Shown in pieces: positions 1-9,191 of a DNA stretch of 64,000 nt; position 1 is the stretch's first letter; every line of letters begins with the position of its first letter. The stretch comes from Litorivita sp050633545 (GTDB lineage Bacteria > Pseudomonadota > Alphaproteobacteria > Rhodobacterales > Rhodobacteraceae). The translations under genes were made by a program, and so were the position numbers. Below the pieces are notes generated by a model. That model made no database searches, had not been told where the DNA came from, and saw nothing but the letters and a program-made list of their open reading frames with translations. Location of the stretch: assembly GCA_050633545.1 (NCBI GenBank), contig JBOEGS010000001.1, forward strand, positions 434,001 to 498,000, given 5' to 3'.

Positions 1-682
1 CCAGCCGCTTGTCCGCATTGTCATAACTGGCCTCAAGCGCAAAGCGGCCCTTGGGCCCTTTGTCCTCACGGATCAGCGCCAGTTTGATCGCCCCCGCGCC
101 TTCGGCCAATGAGGTGCTGCCTTTGAGCGAAAAGCTGACCGCTTGGCCCAAGAGCGGCGCGCCCAGCGCGATGCGTTTGGCCTCGATCTCGTCGATCCGC
201 ACCGAGACCGGCAAATCCGGCAAGGAAAACGGCGTGGCTTCGGGCGCGGGGGCCGCCGTTTGAGGCGCGGCGGGCGCGCGCGACATGTCAATCAAATCGG
301 CCTTGAGCGCGGTGATCTCGACCCGCCCGCGCAAAATGGCGGCGCGGTTCCAATCGAGCGTCACGCCCTCAAGGCGCAGCCAGACGCCGGTGTCATCGGC
401 GATGGTCAACGTATCAAGGCTGGCGCGCGAACTCAGCGAGCCGGAAAAACCGGTGATCCGCACGCTGCGCCCTGCCCCCGAAAGTTTGTCTTCCAAAAAC
501 GCGGTCAGGAAGCTGCGGTCCTCTTCGGCTGTGTTATCCGCGCGCAACTGCGCCAACGGATCGGCCGATTGCGCAAGGGCGGGGGCGGGCATCACCGCCA
601 AGGGCAAGGATGCAGGCACGGCCAGCGCGATTGCCAAGGCCGCGGATTTACCAAAGCTACGAAGGGGGACAGCGCGCCGCAT
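1..682 (-). CDS. tamB: TamB, translocation and assembly module inner-membrane subunit (5' part only)
   Basis: This is the first 227 codons of a large protein whose 3' end lies beyond the window start. The ATG at 680-682 overlaps the tamA stop (ATGA), so the two genes are translationally coupled. The protein begins with a basic N-terminus and a hydrophobic segment ending in ALA, an uncleaved anchor or signal as in TamB. It then has beta-strand-rich sequence (residues about 55-227) with the repeated DL, I and L pattern of the AsmA/TamB-type bridging groove. TamB spans the periplasm from the inner membrane and works with TamA in outer-membrane protein or phospholipid delivery. The assignment rests on tamA linkage and the N-terminal features, because the diagnostic C-terminal domain is missing. 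Confidence 0.85.
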   Translation of the reverse strand, partial: MRRAVPLRSFGKSAALAIALAVPASLPLAVMPAPALAQSADPLAQLRADNTAEEDRSFLTAFLEDKLSGAGRSVRITGFSGSLSSRASLDTLTIADDTGVWLRLEGVTLDWNRAAILRGRVEITALKADLIDMSRAPAAPQTAAPAPEATPFSLPDLPVSVRIDEIEAKRIALGAPLLGQAVSFSLKGSTSLAEGAGAIKLALIREDKGPKGRFALEASYDNADKRL

Positions 683-2499
683 CAAAACGCCTGCCCGATG
701 CCGATATAGAGATGCACCCCGTCGCCGCCGCCAGAGGTCGGCGCCGCCAGATCGACGCGGATCGGCCCGATCCCCGTATCATAGCGCAGCCCGAGACCCG
801 CCCCCGAATGCCATGCGCCCGAGCCGTCGAAAAATGCCTCCTCGCCGATATAACCCGCATCGGCAAAACCGACCACGCTGAGCTTTTTGCCGGTGGCGAC
901 ACGCAATTCGGTCGACAGGCCGACAAAGCTGCGCCCGCCGCGGCGGCGGCCATCGGGCAGATCCACGCCAAGCGATTGATAATCCTGACCGCGCACGGTG
1001 CCGCCGCCGCCGGAATAAAACAGGTAGTCCGGCGGGGCCGTCGCCACATCCGGCCCAAAGAGCGAGCCGAATTGAAGCCGCACGGCGGCCACGGTCCTGC
1101 CCTCGGCGCCAAGCGGTTGGTAATAGCGCCCGTCCAGCGCGATGCGCCCGCCCGAGCGCACGCTACCTTGGGCGTAAAAGGGGCGCAGGTTGGCTTGCAA
1201 ATAAGAGCCGTTGCGGGTGTTGAGCACATTGTCGCGCTTGTCCCACGTCAGTTCCAGCGGCAGGCTCAAAAGATCGTATTCGCGCCGCCCGAGGCTGTCT
1301 TCGATGCGCGAGCGGCGCCATTCGATGGCCACTTCGCCGGTCAAATCCTTATTGATGATCCGGCGCATACCGACCGAAAAACTCAGCTGGTCGGATGTGT
1401 AATCGGGCTCGTCGAGATGTTCGGCCAAAGCCCCCAGCGTCAGCGCCGTATCGGTGCCAAAAGAGGCCGGACGCTCGAAATCTGCCGACAAGCGGTAATC
1501 CACACCGCCGGTCTCGCCGGTGATGCCGCTGACCGAAGCCTCAAGGCGCAGCCGCTCCGCCCCGCCCAAAAGGTTGCGATGCATCCAATAGCCGGACAGC
1601 GCCGCGCCTTCTTGGGTGGAATATTCCGCGCCAAACCCGATGCGGCGGGGCTTGGCATCGACCACGCGACCTTCGAGGTCAATCGTGTCGTTGGGACCGA
1701 TTTCGGCAGCCTCGGTGATGCTCACCGACCGAAAGGCCCCCGTGCGGCGCAGACGCTGCGCAATGGTGTCGAGGACTTCGGGGTCAAAGGTCTCGCCGCC
1801 GCGCAACCCGGCGATTTTCTGCAGCCGCTCTTCGCGCACCTTGCTGGAGCCGGAAAAAACCAGTTTGTGAAAGCTCAGCTTTGGCCCCGTGCGCAGCGCC
1901 ACAGCCACATCAAGCTGGTTTTTGCTGTGGTTGGCTGTGATCTTTTGCCCTGCGACGGCGGCCTTGGCATAGCCTTCGGAGCGCCACGCACCAATCCCCG
2001 CGCCGACCGCATCTTTCACCGCAGTGCTGCGCGCGGCGCGGCCGGTTGTAAACCGCGCGGGCAACTGCGCGCTTTGGGGAAGCGGCGTGATTTCCACGCG
2101 GCCAAAGTTAAACCGATGCCCCGGATCGACAGAAATGACCACACGCTTCACATCGCGCAATTGGTCCAGCGGCGGCACCGTCGCCGCCTCGCGCCCGTCC
2201 ACATAGACATGGACCACACCGGCATAATAGCCCTGCGCATAAAGCACACCGGTCATGCTGGCGTAATCGGCCTGCGCGGCGGCAAGCACGTCTTGCGCGG
2301 AGGTGCGCCCGTCCACCTTGGCCGCTTGGGTCAGCGACGCCGCACGCAGGTCATCGGCAAGCTCATCAGAGACGCCTTTGAATTGAAAATCCACCGCCTC
2401 AAGCGCGCGCGCGCTATCCATGTGCAAGCCGCTCAGGCCAAGCACGACAGACAGGCCAAGGCCAAACGTCAGTTTGCGGGATAAGGGCGATATGGCCAT
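682..2499 (-). CDS. tamA: TamA, outer-membrane BamA-family (Omp85) barrel protein
   Basis: A 605-residue Omp85-family protein that partners TamB in the outer membrane. I chose the start at 2499 because it gives a normal signal peptide (basic N-terminus, GLGLSVVLGLSGL core, cleavage near ARA-LE); the longer reading frame to 2655 adds an unlikely 52-residue leader. Residues about 30-270 look like POTRA domains, including the GxxFDPEVLDTIAQRLRRTG segment typical of POTRA repeats. The rest is a 16-strand-type barrel with the D15 motifs and a C-terminal phenylalanine (GQAF), the usual BAM recognition signal. It is followed by tamB with a 1-base start/stop overlap. The family assignment is firm; the transported substrate is unknown. 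Confidence 0.93.
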   Translation of the reverse strand: MAISPLSRKLTFGLGLSVVLGLSGLHMDSARALEAVDFQFKGVSDELADDLRAASLTQAAKVDGRTSAQDVLAAAQADYASMTGVLYAQGYYAGVVHVYVDGREAATVPPLDQLRDVKRVVISVDPGHRFNFGRVEITPLPQSAQLPARFTTGRAARSTAVKDAVGAGIGAWRSEGYAKAAVAGQKITANHSKNQLDVAVALRTGPKLSFHKLVFSGSSKVREERLQKIAGLRGGETFDPEVLDTIAQRLRRTGAFRSVSITEAAEIGPNDTIDLEGRVVDAKPRRIGFGAEYSTQEGAALSGYWMHRNLLGGAERLRLEASVSGITGETGGVDYRLSADFERPASFGTDTALTLGALAEHLDEPDYTSDQLSFSVGMRRIINKDLTGEVAIEWRRSRIEDSLGRREYDLLSLPLELTWDKRDNVLNTRNGSYLQANLRPFYAQGSVRSGGRIALDGRYYQPLGAEGRTVAAVRLQFGSLFGPDVATAPPDYLFYSGGGGTVRGQDYQSLGVDLPDGRRRGGRSFVGLSTELRVATGKKLSVVGFADAGYIGEEAFFDGSGAWHSGAGLGLRYDTGIGPIRVDLAAPTSGGGDGVHLYIGIGQAF

Positions 2500-2707
2500 C
2501 GGTGTGCTCGGCTCTGCTTGCTCAAGAATATATGACAGCGCCGTCGTGACGCAGTGCAGCGCTTTACTCACAGATAGGGCCCTTGATGCGCGTCGACCAG
2601 CGAAAATCTGCCGCCCGCGCGGAAATCCGCGCGGCGCCGGCACGAAAGAGCGCAATCAAAACGCCGCAATCAGGTGAAGCCGGCCAGCCAGCGCGCAAAC
2701 GCGCGGG

Positions 2708-3592
2708 TTACCCCATCCGCTCCGAGGCATAGCTGCCCGGGCTGGCGGGGAAAACCACCGTCTTATTGCCGTTGATGAAAACCCGGCGATGGATATGGGC
2801 ATGAACCGCACGGGCCAGAACCTGACTTTCCACATCACGCCCTAGCGAGACAAAATCGCCCGAGCTTTGCGAATGGGTGACGCGCACTGTGTCCTGCTCG
2901 ATGATCGGCCCCTCATCAAGATCGGCGGTTACGTAATGCGATGTCGCCCCGATCAGTTTCACGCCGCGCTCGTAGGCCTGCTTATAGGGGTTCGCGCCCT
3001 TGAAGGAGGGCAGGAACGAGTGATGGATATTGATGATCCGCCCCGACATTTTCTGGCACATCTCGTCCGAAAGCACCTGCATATAGCGCGCCAGAACGAT
3101 CAGGTCCGCGCCTGCGTCCTCGACGATCTCCATCTGCCGCGCCTCGGCGGCGGGTTTGTTTTCGGGTGTGACCTTGATGTGGTGAAAGGGGATATCGTGA
3201 TTGACCACGACCTTTTGATACTCGGTATGGTTGGAAATCACGCCGACGATATCAATCGGCAAAGCGCCAATGCGCCAGCGATAGAGCAGATCGTTAAGGC
3301 AATGACCAAAGCGCGAGACCATGATCACCACCTTCATCTTCACCGCTTCGTCGTGAAATTCGAAATCCATACCGAATTTCTCGCCAATCCCCGCGAAGCC
3401 CGTGGTCAAATCGTCAAGGGTCGATCCGGTTTCGGACCGGAAGGACACGCGCATAAAGAAATGCCCCGTCTCGAGGTCGTCATATTGGGCGGAATCGGTG
3501 ATATTGCACCCCAGATCGGTCAAATAGACCGAGATCGCGGCGACAATTCCGCGTGTCGAGGGGCATTTCACGGTCAGCGCATAGGCTTGCAT
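2708..3592 (-). CDS. purU: formyltetrahydrofolate deformylase PurU
   Basis: A 294-residue cytoplasmic hydrolase that converts 10-formyl-THF to formate and THF, balancing the one-carbon pool. Residues 1-80 form an ACT regulatory domain (CPSTRGIVAAIS). Residues 85-290 form a formyltransferase domain with the catalytic Asn188-x-His190 in INIHHSFLPSFKG and the Asp of TADLDEGPII (about residue 226). The length matches the family (280-295). The ATG at 3590-3592 starts with the conserved ACT strand, so no longer start is needed. It is a single gene between tamA and tRNA-Ser. glyA at 46.3 kb supplies 5,10-methylene-THF in the same pathway. Confidence 0.95.
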   Translation of the reverse strand: MQAYALTVKCPSTRGIVAAISVYLTDLGCNITDSAQYDDLETGHFFMRVSFRSETGSTLDDLTTGFAGIGEKFGMDFEFHDEAVKMKVVIMVSRFGHCLNDLLYRWRIGALPIDIVGVISNHTEYQKVVVNHDIPFHHIKVTPENKPAAEARQMEIVEDAGADLIVLARYMQVLSDEMCQKMSGRIINIHHSFLPSFKGANPYKQAYERGVKLIGATSHYVTADLDEGPIIEQDTVRVTHSQSSGDFVSLGRDVESQVLARAVHAHIHRRVFINGNKTVVFPASPGSYASERMG

Positions 3593-3648
3593 CGGGGCGT
3601 CCTTTTCCCGTTGTCACAATGTTTTACCGGTCAATAGCAGCCCCGCAA

Positions 3649-3670
3649 CGCCAAGGCCAAGGCCTTGGCG
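3649..3670 (-). terminator. possible hairpin between tRNA-Ser and purU
   Basis: A perfect 8-bp inverted repeat (CGCCAAGG / CCTTGGCG) with a 6-base spacer lies downstream of the tRNA-Ser gene on the minus strand and before purU. There is no T-run, so it may be only a weak terminator or processing hairpin for the tRNA transcript. Confidence 0.3.
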
Positions 3671-3803
3671 GCTATCCATAGCGATTTGCCGACATGATTG
3701 CGGTTTTTGCACCGCAGCCTTGCGACCGCCCGGCCCAGCATGATGGCGCGCGCCTCGCCTCAAGTGGCAGCGGGCAGATGCTCGGGTCGTTATCAAGATG
3801 CTG

Positions 3804-3893
3804 TGGCGGAGAGACAGGGATTCGAACCCTGGGAACGCTCACACGCTCAACGGTTTTCAAGACCGCCGCATTCGACCACTCTGCCACCTCTCC
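3804..3893 (-). tRNA. tRNA-Ser (anticodon UGA)
   Basis: The reverse strand folds into a class II tRNA. The acceptor stem GGAGAGG pairs with TCTCTCC (one G-U). The D-arm contains GGCAGAGTGGTCGAATG. The anticodon loop CTTGAAA has UGA at 3859-3857. There is a long variable arm, and the T-arm is GGGTTCGAATCCC. The discriminator G is followed by an encoded CCA (3806-3804). The anticodon reads UCA serine codons. The gene stands alone, without neighbouring tRNA genes. Confidence 0.97.
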
Positions 3894-4203
3894 GGTGCGC
3901 GCTTTGCTACTAAGGAACGTCGGCTGCGTAAAGCCCAAACCGCGCCCGAGGCAAGCTATGGGCCGCGGCGCGCCCTGTGGCGCGATTGCCGCGTCTCGCG
4001 GGTTTTGCGGCAAAATCCGCTCACCAAGCGGCGCGGACTTTTCATGTGCATCGTGAACGGCTAAACTGCGCTCGATCGAGACGCGGGTGAACCGCGGTTG
4101 GACAAGAAAAATGCGCCGCAAAAATCAAAGGCGCAAGAGCAGGCACAGGCGCGGCAAGACCAACAAGCGCCGCGTGTGGACATGACGGGTGAGGGGCAGA
4201 CCT
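3894..4203. other. 310-bp gap upstream of the SPOR lipoprotein gene
   Basis: This stretch holds the presumed promoter of tRNA-Ser (minus) and the leader of the SPOR lipoprotein gene (plus). Two short overlapping frames are visible near its right end: a basic 24-codon frame at 4110-4184, and a Lys/Gln/Ala-rich frame at about 4065-4223 without an ATG that would overlap the next gene. Neither has a convincing ribosome site, so I do not call them genes. Confidence 0.4.
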
Positions 4204-5109
4204 ATGAAATCGCAACGTAATTCCTTGACGCGCGCGGCGCGGCTTACGGGGGCATCTCTCATGCTGAGCAGCGTAATTCTGCTTTCGGCATGTGACGAGA
4301 ACGGCGGGTTTGCGTTGAAAAAGCCAAGCGGCGACGCTCAGGGCGAAAGCGCCGCGTCGACCTCGGTCAAGCTGGTCGAGCGCGATGTCGAGGCGCCCGA
4401 TGTCTTCCAAGTGACCGAAGCGGGCCTTTGGGACGGGCGCCCGTCGCTGGGCGGCGTATGGGTCGCGCATCCGGACGTCAAAGACCCAGAACGCGTGATC
4501 ATCCGCAATACGGCCAATGGCAAATTCGTCATCGGCGCTTTGTTCCGCCGCGAGCGCGAGAACCCCGGCCCGCGTTTGCAGGTCTCTTCCGATGCGGCGG
4601 CGGCCTTGGGCATGCTTGCCGGTGCGCCGAGCCAATTGAACGTCACCGCTTTGCGCCGCGAGGAAGCGCCCGCCGAGGCCCCTGCACCGTCGGGCGACCT
4701 CAAGGAACCCGCCGCCGTGACGGCAAGCGCCCTTGACCCCGTGGCCGCCAGCGCCGGCGCGGCGATTGCCAAGGCAGAAGCCGCCCCTGCGGCCGCAACC
4801 ACAGCCGCAGGCGCAATCAAACCGCCTGCCAAGCCCGCCGCCCCGAAACCGGCTACAAAACCGGCTGCGAGCAAGCTCGACAAGCCCTATATCCAGATCG
4901 GGATTTTCTCGGTCGAGCAGAACGCCAAAAACACCGCCACCGCGATGCGCCAAGCCGGCATGGTGCCAACGGTGAAAAAGCAAAGCGCCTCCGGCAAAAC
5001 CTTCTGGCGCGTGCTGGTCGGCCCTGCGACGACAAAAACCGAACGCGCGGCGCTGATTAAGAAGATCAAAGCCTCGGGATTTGCCGACGCCTACGCCGTC
5101 ACCAACTAA
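4204..5109 (+). CDS. SPOR-domain lipoprotein
   Basis: A 301-residue envelope protein. The start at 4204 gives a lipoprotein signal peptide (MKSQRNSL.., hydrophobic core, lipobox LLSAC with Cys near residue 30), so the mature protein should be lipid-anchored in the periplasm. The middle (about residues 150-225) is Ala/Pro/Lys-rich and disordered. The last 75 residues form a SPOR domain (YIQIGIFSVEQNAKNTATAM .. WRVLVGPA), which in known proteins binds denuded septal peptidoglycan. The neighbouring D,D-carboxypeptidase fits a cell-wall or division role. It may act like RlpA or DedD, but no RlpA catalytic domain is present, so the exact role is unknown. Confidence 0.85.
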   Translation: MKSQRNSLTRAARLTGASLMLSSVILLSACDENGGFALKKPSGDAQGESAASTSVKLVERDVEAPDVFQVTEAGLWDGRPSLGGVWVAHPDVKDPERVIIRNTANGKFVIGALFRRERENPGPRLQVSSDAAAALGMLAGAPSQLNVTALRREEAPAEAPAPSGDLKEPAAVTASALDPVAASAGAAIAKAEAAPAAATTAAGAIKPPAKPAAPKPATKPAASKLDKPYIQIGIFSVEQNAKNTATAMRQAGMVPTVKKQSASGKTFWRVLVGPATTKTERAALIKKIKASGFADAYAVTN

Positions 5110-5272
5110 CCTTCGCGCCGTCACGGGCACGGCGGCGGTGTTTCGCGCGCCGCGCCCGCGCGCCGGATTGCCCCCTTGCGGCGCGGCGCAGAAGATTGCA
5201 CTTTTGGCACAAGGTCGGGGCCGGTTGGGCTGCGTCCGCTGCTGATCCTTTGACCAAAGAGCACGAAACGCC

Positions 5273-6520
5273 ATGTATCGCCTTGCCCGTCCCATCGCTT
5301 TTCGCCCCCGGTTTGGCACTGCCCTATCGGCGTTGCGCGCGCTGTGCCTGTCGCTGATTGCGGCGCTGGCCTTGGCCCTGCCTGCGCAGGCGTTTGAAAC
5401 CCGCGCAACCTCGGCCTTCATTCTTGATCAAACGACGGGCACGGTGCTTTTGGCCAAAAACGCCGATACCCCGCTGCCGCCTGCCTCCATGTCAAAACTG
5501 ATGACGCTGTTCATGGCCTTTGAGGCGATCAAGGACGGGCGGCTCGATTTGACCGAACGCTTGCCGGTGTCCGAGCACGCGATGAGCTATGGCGGATCGA
5601 CGATGTTTTTGGACACCACCGACCGCATCACCGTCGAGGACCTGTTGCGCGGCATCATCGTGCTGTCGGGCAATGACGCTTGTGCGGTGATCGCCGAGGC
5701 GCTCTCGCCCGATGGCACCGAAGCCGGATTTGCCCGCGCCATGACCCAGCGCGCGACGGCCCTCGGCATGACCAATTCGACCTTTGCCAATTCCAACGGA
5801 TGGCCCGCCGCAGGGCACCGCATGTCGATGCGCGATCTGGCGCTTTTGGCCAACCGGCTGATCACCGACTTTCCGCAGTTCTATCCGCTTTTCGCCGAAA
5901 CGCGGTTCGAATTCGATGGCCGCGCGCCACAAAACACCCGCAACCGCAACCCGCTTCTGGCGCTGGGTATCGGCGCTGACGGTCTCAAAACCGGCCATAC
6001 CAGCGAAGCGGGCTACGGGTTGGTCGGATCGGCCAAACAGGGCGAGCGGCGGATCATTTTCGTGATCTCCGGCCTTGATAGCGAGCGCGCGCGCGCGGAA
6101 GAGGCCGAAGCCATCGTCAATTGGGCGTTTCGCCAATTCGCCGAGCGCGACTTGATCAAAGCAGGCACCGTCGTGGCGCGGGCCGATGTGTTTATGGGGG
6201 CCGCCGCCGATGTCGGGCTGACCCCCGCCGAGGATGTGCGCGCCCTGATGCCGGTTCTGGCGCAAAGCGCGATGCAGGGCGAGGTGGTGTTTCGCGGTCC
6301 GATCCCCGCGCCGGTCACCAAAGGCGCGCCTTTGGGCGAATTGATCGTCTCGCGCGACACCCTGCCCGATGTGCGGATTGCGCTTGTGGCCGATGCTGAT
6401 GTCGCAAAGGGCGGGTTTGCCGAGCGCCTCAAAACCGCCGCGCGCCATATCCTGAGCCGCTTGAACAACGGCCCTGAACCAAGCGCGCCCCCTGCCCCCG
6501 CTGCGGAGGCTGCCTCTTGA
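5273..6520 (+). CDS. D-alanyl-D-alanine carboxypeptidase (low-molecular-weight PBP, DacA/DacC family)
   Basis: A 415-residue secreted serine peptidase that removes the terminal D-Ala from peptidoglycan pentapeptides. The N-terminus is a long signal peptide ending near AQA (residue 40). All three S11/transpeptidase motifs are present: Ser72-Met-Ser-Lys75, Ser132-Gly-Asn134 and Lys239-Thr-Gly241. The C-terminal part (about 285-390) matches the PBP5 beta-rich domain, followed by a Pro/Ala-rich tail (EPSAPPAPAAEAAS) without an obvious amphipathic anchor helix. The stop overlaps the tmk TTG start, and the gene follows a SPOR lipoprotein, so it probably belongs to the same envelope/replication transcript. 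Confidence 0.94.
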   Translation: MYRLARPIAFRPRFGTALSALRALCLSLIAALALALPAQAFETRATSAFILDQTTGTVLLAKNADTPLPPASMSKLMTLFMAFEAIKDGRLDLTERLPVSEHAMSYGGSTMFLDTTDRITVEDLLRGIIVLSGNDACAVIAEALSPDGTEAGFARAMTQRATALGMTNSTFANSNGWPAAGHRMSMRDLALLANRLITDFPQFYPLFAETRFEFDGRAPQNTRNRNPLLALGIGADGLKTGHTSEAGYGLVGSAKQGERRIIFVISGLDSERARAEEAEAIVNWAFRQFAERDLIKAGTVVARADVFMGAAADVGLTPAEDVRALMPVLAQSAMQGEVVFRGPIPAPVTKGAPLGELIVSRDTLPDVRIALVADADVAKGGFAERLKTAARHILSRLNNGPEPSAPPAPAAEAAS

Positions 6521-7167
6521 CCGCTGCACCTTCTGCTGGTTGTTTCATCTCCTTCGAAGGCATCGACGGCTCCGGCAAATCCACCCAAGCGCGGATGCTG
6601 GCCGAGAGGCTGCGCGCCGAGGGGCGTGAGGTGGTCCTGACCCGCGAGCCGGGCGGCTCGCCCGGGGCAGAGGAAATCCGTAAACTGGTGCTGGAAGGCG
6701 ATCCGGACCGCTGGTCCGCCCATAGCGAAATTTTGCTGTTCACCGCCGCGCGGCGCGACCATTTGGAGCGCACCATCGAACCCGCGCTCAAGGCGGGCAA
6801 GATCGTGATTTGCGACCGTTTCGCCGATAGCACCCGCATGTATCAAGGCCTGTCGCGCGGCGATCTGCGCGCTCTGGTCGACGAGTTGCATCGGTTGATG
6901 ATCGGGCGCGAGCCGGACCTGACGCTGCTCATCGACATGGACCCCGCCAAGGGGCTAAGCCGTGCGCTCGGGCGCGGCGGCAGCGAAGAGCGTTTCGAGG
7001 GCTTTGGCGAAGGCTTGCAGGCGAAAATGCGCGCAGGATTTTTGGCCCTTGCCAAGGAATACGCCACGCGTTTCACCACCATCGACGGCACCCGCTCGAT
7101 CGAAGCGGTGGCGCGCGACGTCCACGCCGCCGCGCTGGCCCATCTGCCTCAGGTGGCCGCCCGATGA
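6517..7167 (+). CDS. tmk: thymidylate kinase
   Basis: A 216-residue enzyme that phosphorylates dTMP to dTDP. The P-loop is at residues 15-23 (GIDGSGKST). The DR motif CDRFADS and the LID arginines follow, as in other bacterial Tmk proteins. No ATG lies upstream of the P-loop, so the start is taken as TTG at 6517, overlapping the stop of the carboxypeptidase gene by three bases. The last codons overlap holB (ATGA). The tmk-holB-tatD order is conserved across many bacteria and suggests coupled translation. Confidence 0.95.
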   Translation: MTAAPSAGCFISFEGIDGSGKSTQARMLAERLRAEGREVVLTREPGGSPGAEEIRKLVLEGDPDRWSAHSEILLFTAARRDHLERTIEPALKAGKIVICDRFADSTRMYQGLSRGDLRALVDELHRLMIGREPDLTLLIDMDPAKGLSRALGRGGSEERFEGFGEGLQAKMRAGFLALAKEYATRFTTIDGTRSIEAVARDVHAAALAHLPQVAAR

Positions 7168-8291
7168 GCGACGAGGACCTGCCCGAACCCGACCGCATTG
7201 CCGGTGCGCCCCACCCGCGCGAGACCGCGCATCTGATTGGACAACGACGCGCCGAAGACGAGTTTTTGCGCGTCTATAACGCGGGGCGGCTGCATCATGC
7301 GTGGTTGATCAGCGGCCCGCGCGGCACCGGCAAGGCGACGCTGGCATGGGGTCTGGCGCGATTCTTGCTGGCCGCTCCTGCGGCAGATGGCGGCCCCTCG
7401 CTGTTCGGGGATGCGCCGCCCAAACCCGACAGTTTGCATATCGATCCCGAGCATCCGGTCGCGCGCCGCATCGCCGCCAGATCCGAACCGGGCCTGTTTC
7501 ATATCACCCGCACGCCCAGCCCGACCACAGGCAAGATGCGCGACCAGATCGCCGTCGATGATGTGCGCAATCTGGCGCATTTCTTGCAGCTTTCCGCCGC
7601 CGATGGCGGGCGCCGTGCGGTGATCGTCGATGCGGTGGACGAGATGAATACCGCCGCGTCCAACGCGTTGCTCAAGATGCTCGAAGAGCCTCCCGCACGC
7701 ACCACGCTGTTGCTCGTCGCGCATCAACCCTCGCGGCTTTTGCCGACCATCCGCTCGCGCTGCCGCGAATTGCGGCTTGGCGCCCTGTCGCCCGAAGATC
7801 TGACCACAGCCTTGGCGCAGGCCGAGATCGACATTGGCGGTGACACCGCCGCTTTGGCCGAACTGGCGGGCGGATCGGTGGGCGAGGCCATCCGGCTGAC
7901 GCAAAGCGGCGGGTTGGAGCTTTATGGCGATCTGGTCGGCCTCTTCTCCACCCTGCCCAAAATGGACCGCAGCCGCGCGCTGCGCCTTGCCGATAGCGCG
8001 GCGCAGCGCGGCTCCAGCGAAAGGCTTGATCTGCTTTTGTGGCTGGTGGATCTGGTGATGGCGCGGCTGGCGCGCAGCGGCGCGCTTGGCCGCCCGCCTG
8101 CGATCGAGGGCGCGAAGGGCGAGGCCGCGATGTTGATGCGACTGGCGCCAAATGCGGCATCTGCACGCCATTGGGCACAGGCGGCCGAAGAGATCGGCGC
8201 GCGGGCGCGGCACGGGCGGGCCGTCAACCTTGACCCCGCCGCGCTCATCCTAGATATGTTTATCAAAATCCAGCAGACCGCCGAAAGCTGA
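7164..8291 (+). CDS. holB: DNA polymerase III delta-prime subunit
   Basis: A 375-residue clamp-loader subunit. The AAA+ Walker A-like loop is at residues 51-57 (GPRGTGK). The sensor-1 region is NALLKMLEEPPARTTLLLVAHQ, followed by the SRC motif (TIRSRCREL). Delta-prime usually keeps the SRC motif but is a poor ATPase. The C-terminal collar domain follows (about 215-375). It is longer than E. coli HolB (334), as is usual in alphaproteobacteria. The start overlaps the tmk stop by four bases. tatD follows after a 93-base gap. Confidence 0.92.
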   Translation: MSDEDLPEPDRIAGAPHPRETAHLIGQRRAEDEFLRVYNAGRLHHAWLISGPRGTGKATLAWGLARFLLAAPAADGGPSLFGDAPPKPDSLHIDPEHPVARRIAARSEPGLFHITRTPSPTTGKMRDQIAVDDVRNLAHFLQLSAADGGRRAVIVDAVDEMNTAASNALLKMLEEPPARTTLLLVAHQPSRLLPTIRSRCRELRLGALSPEDLTTALAQAEIDIGGDTAALAELAGGSVGEAIRLTQSGGLELYGDLVGLFSTLPKMDRSRALRLADSAAQRGSSERLDLLLWLVDLVMARLARSGALGRPPAIEGAKGEAAMLMRLAPNAASARHWAQAAEEIGARARHGRAVNLDPAALILDMFIKIQQTAES

Positions 8292-8384
8292 CGGGGCCGC
8301 CCCGCTTTTGCGCTTCTGCATGGCCCAATTTCGTTTCCTGCCGCGCAAGCGGCACGACAAACGCCCAATCCGCGAAAGACCCCG

Positions 8385-9191
8385 ATGAGCGCCGCGATTT
8401 CCATCACCGACAGCCACTGCCACCTTGATTTCCCCGATTTCGACGGCGAGCATGACGCGCTGATTGAACGCGCGCGTGCGGCGGGCGTGCGGCGGATGGT
8501 GACGATCTGCACCAAGCTGGGCAATCTCGCCCGCGTGCGCGAGATCGCCGATACCTATGACGAGGTGTTTTTCGCCGCGGGCATCCACCCGATGAGCGTC
8601 GCCGATGAACCGCCGGTTTCGGTCGACGATCTGGTGGCGCTGGCCGAGCATCCCAAATTCGTCGGCATCGGCGAAACCGGCCTTGATTACCACTACACCG
8701 CCGAGAGCGCCGAGGCGCAAAAGGCCTCTTTGCGCGTGCATATCGAGGCCGCGCAAGTGACCCGATTGCCGCTGATCATCCATGCGCGCGGCGCCGATGA
8801 CGATATGGCGCGGATATTGCGCGAGGGCTATGAAGCCGCGCCCTATTCTTGCGTCATGCATTGCTTTTCCTCGGGGCCGGAACTGGCCAAGGCGGCGCTC
8901 GATCTGGGCTTTTATCTGTCGATGTCGGGCATCGCCACCTTCCCCAAAAGCCAAGAGGTGCGCGATATTTTTGCCGCCGCGCCGGTGGACCGCATATTGA
9001 TCGAGACCGACGCGCCCTATCTGGCCCCGCCGCCGCACCGCGGGCGCCGCAACGAGCCGTCCTATGTGGCGCTGACGGCGCAAAAGGGCGCGGAAGTGTT
9101 CGGCATGGATTACGCCGATTTCGCCGCCGCGACAGAGGCGAATTTCGACCGGCTCTTTGCCAAGGCCGCCGCCTATGAGGGGCGCGGATAA
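8385..9191 (+). CDS. tatD: TatD-family metal-dependent hydrolase
   Basis: A 268-residue amidohydrolase-fold protein. Metal ligands are visible as His11-Cys-His13 (DSHCHLD), the Glu of GIGETGLDYHY, His of IIHARG, His of MHCFSSG and the late Asp of ETDAPYL. TatD enzymes act as 3'-5' exonucleases or D-aminoacyl-tRNA deacylases; which activity applies here cannot be read from the sequence. The stop overlaps the ATG of the next hydrolase by one base (TAATG). Confidence 0.93.
   Translation: MSAAISITDSHCHLDFPDFDGEHDALIERARAAGVRRMVTICTKLGNLARVREIADTYDEVFFAAGIHPMSVADEPPVSVDDLVALAEHPKFVGIGETGLDYHYTAESAEAQKASLRVHIEAAQVTRLPLIIHARGADDDMARILREGYEAAPYSCVMHCFSSGPELAKAALDLGFYLSMSGIATFPKSQEVRDIFAAAPVDRILIETDAPYLAPPPHRGRRNEPSYVALTAQKGAEVFGMDYADFAAATEANFDRLFAKAAAYEGRG

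Noticed and set aside
610..2484. Long plus-strand frame of 624 codons opposite tamA.
   Set aside because: It is antisense to a clear tamA, has no known motif and shows the Arg/Gly/His-rich composition of GC-rich shadows.
4065..4223. Lys/Gln/Ala-rich open frame directly before the SPOR lipoprotein gene.
   Set aside because: It has no ATG and no convincing ribosome site, and it would overlap the next gene; the composition alone is not enough.
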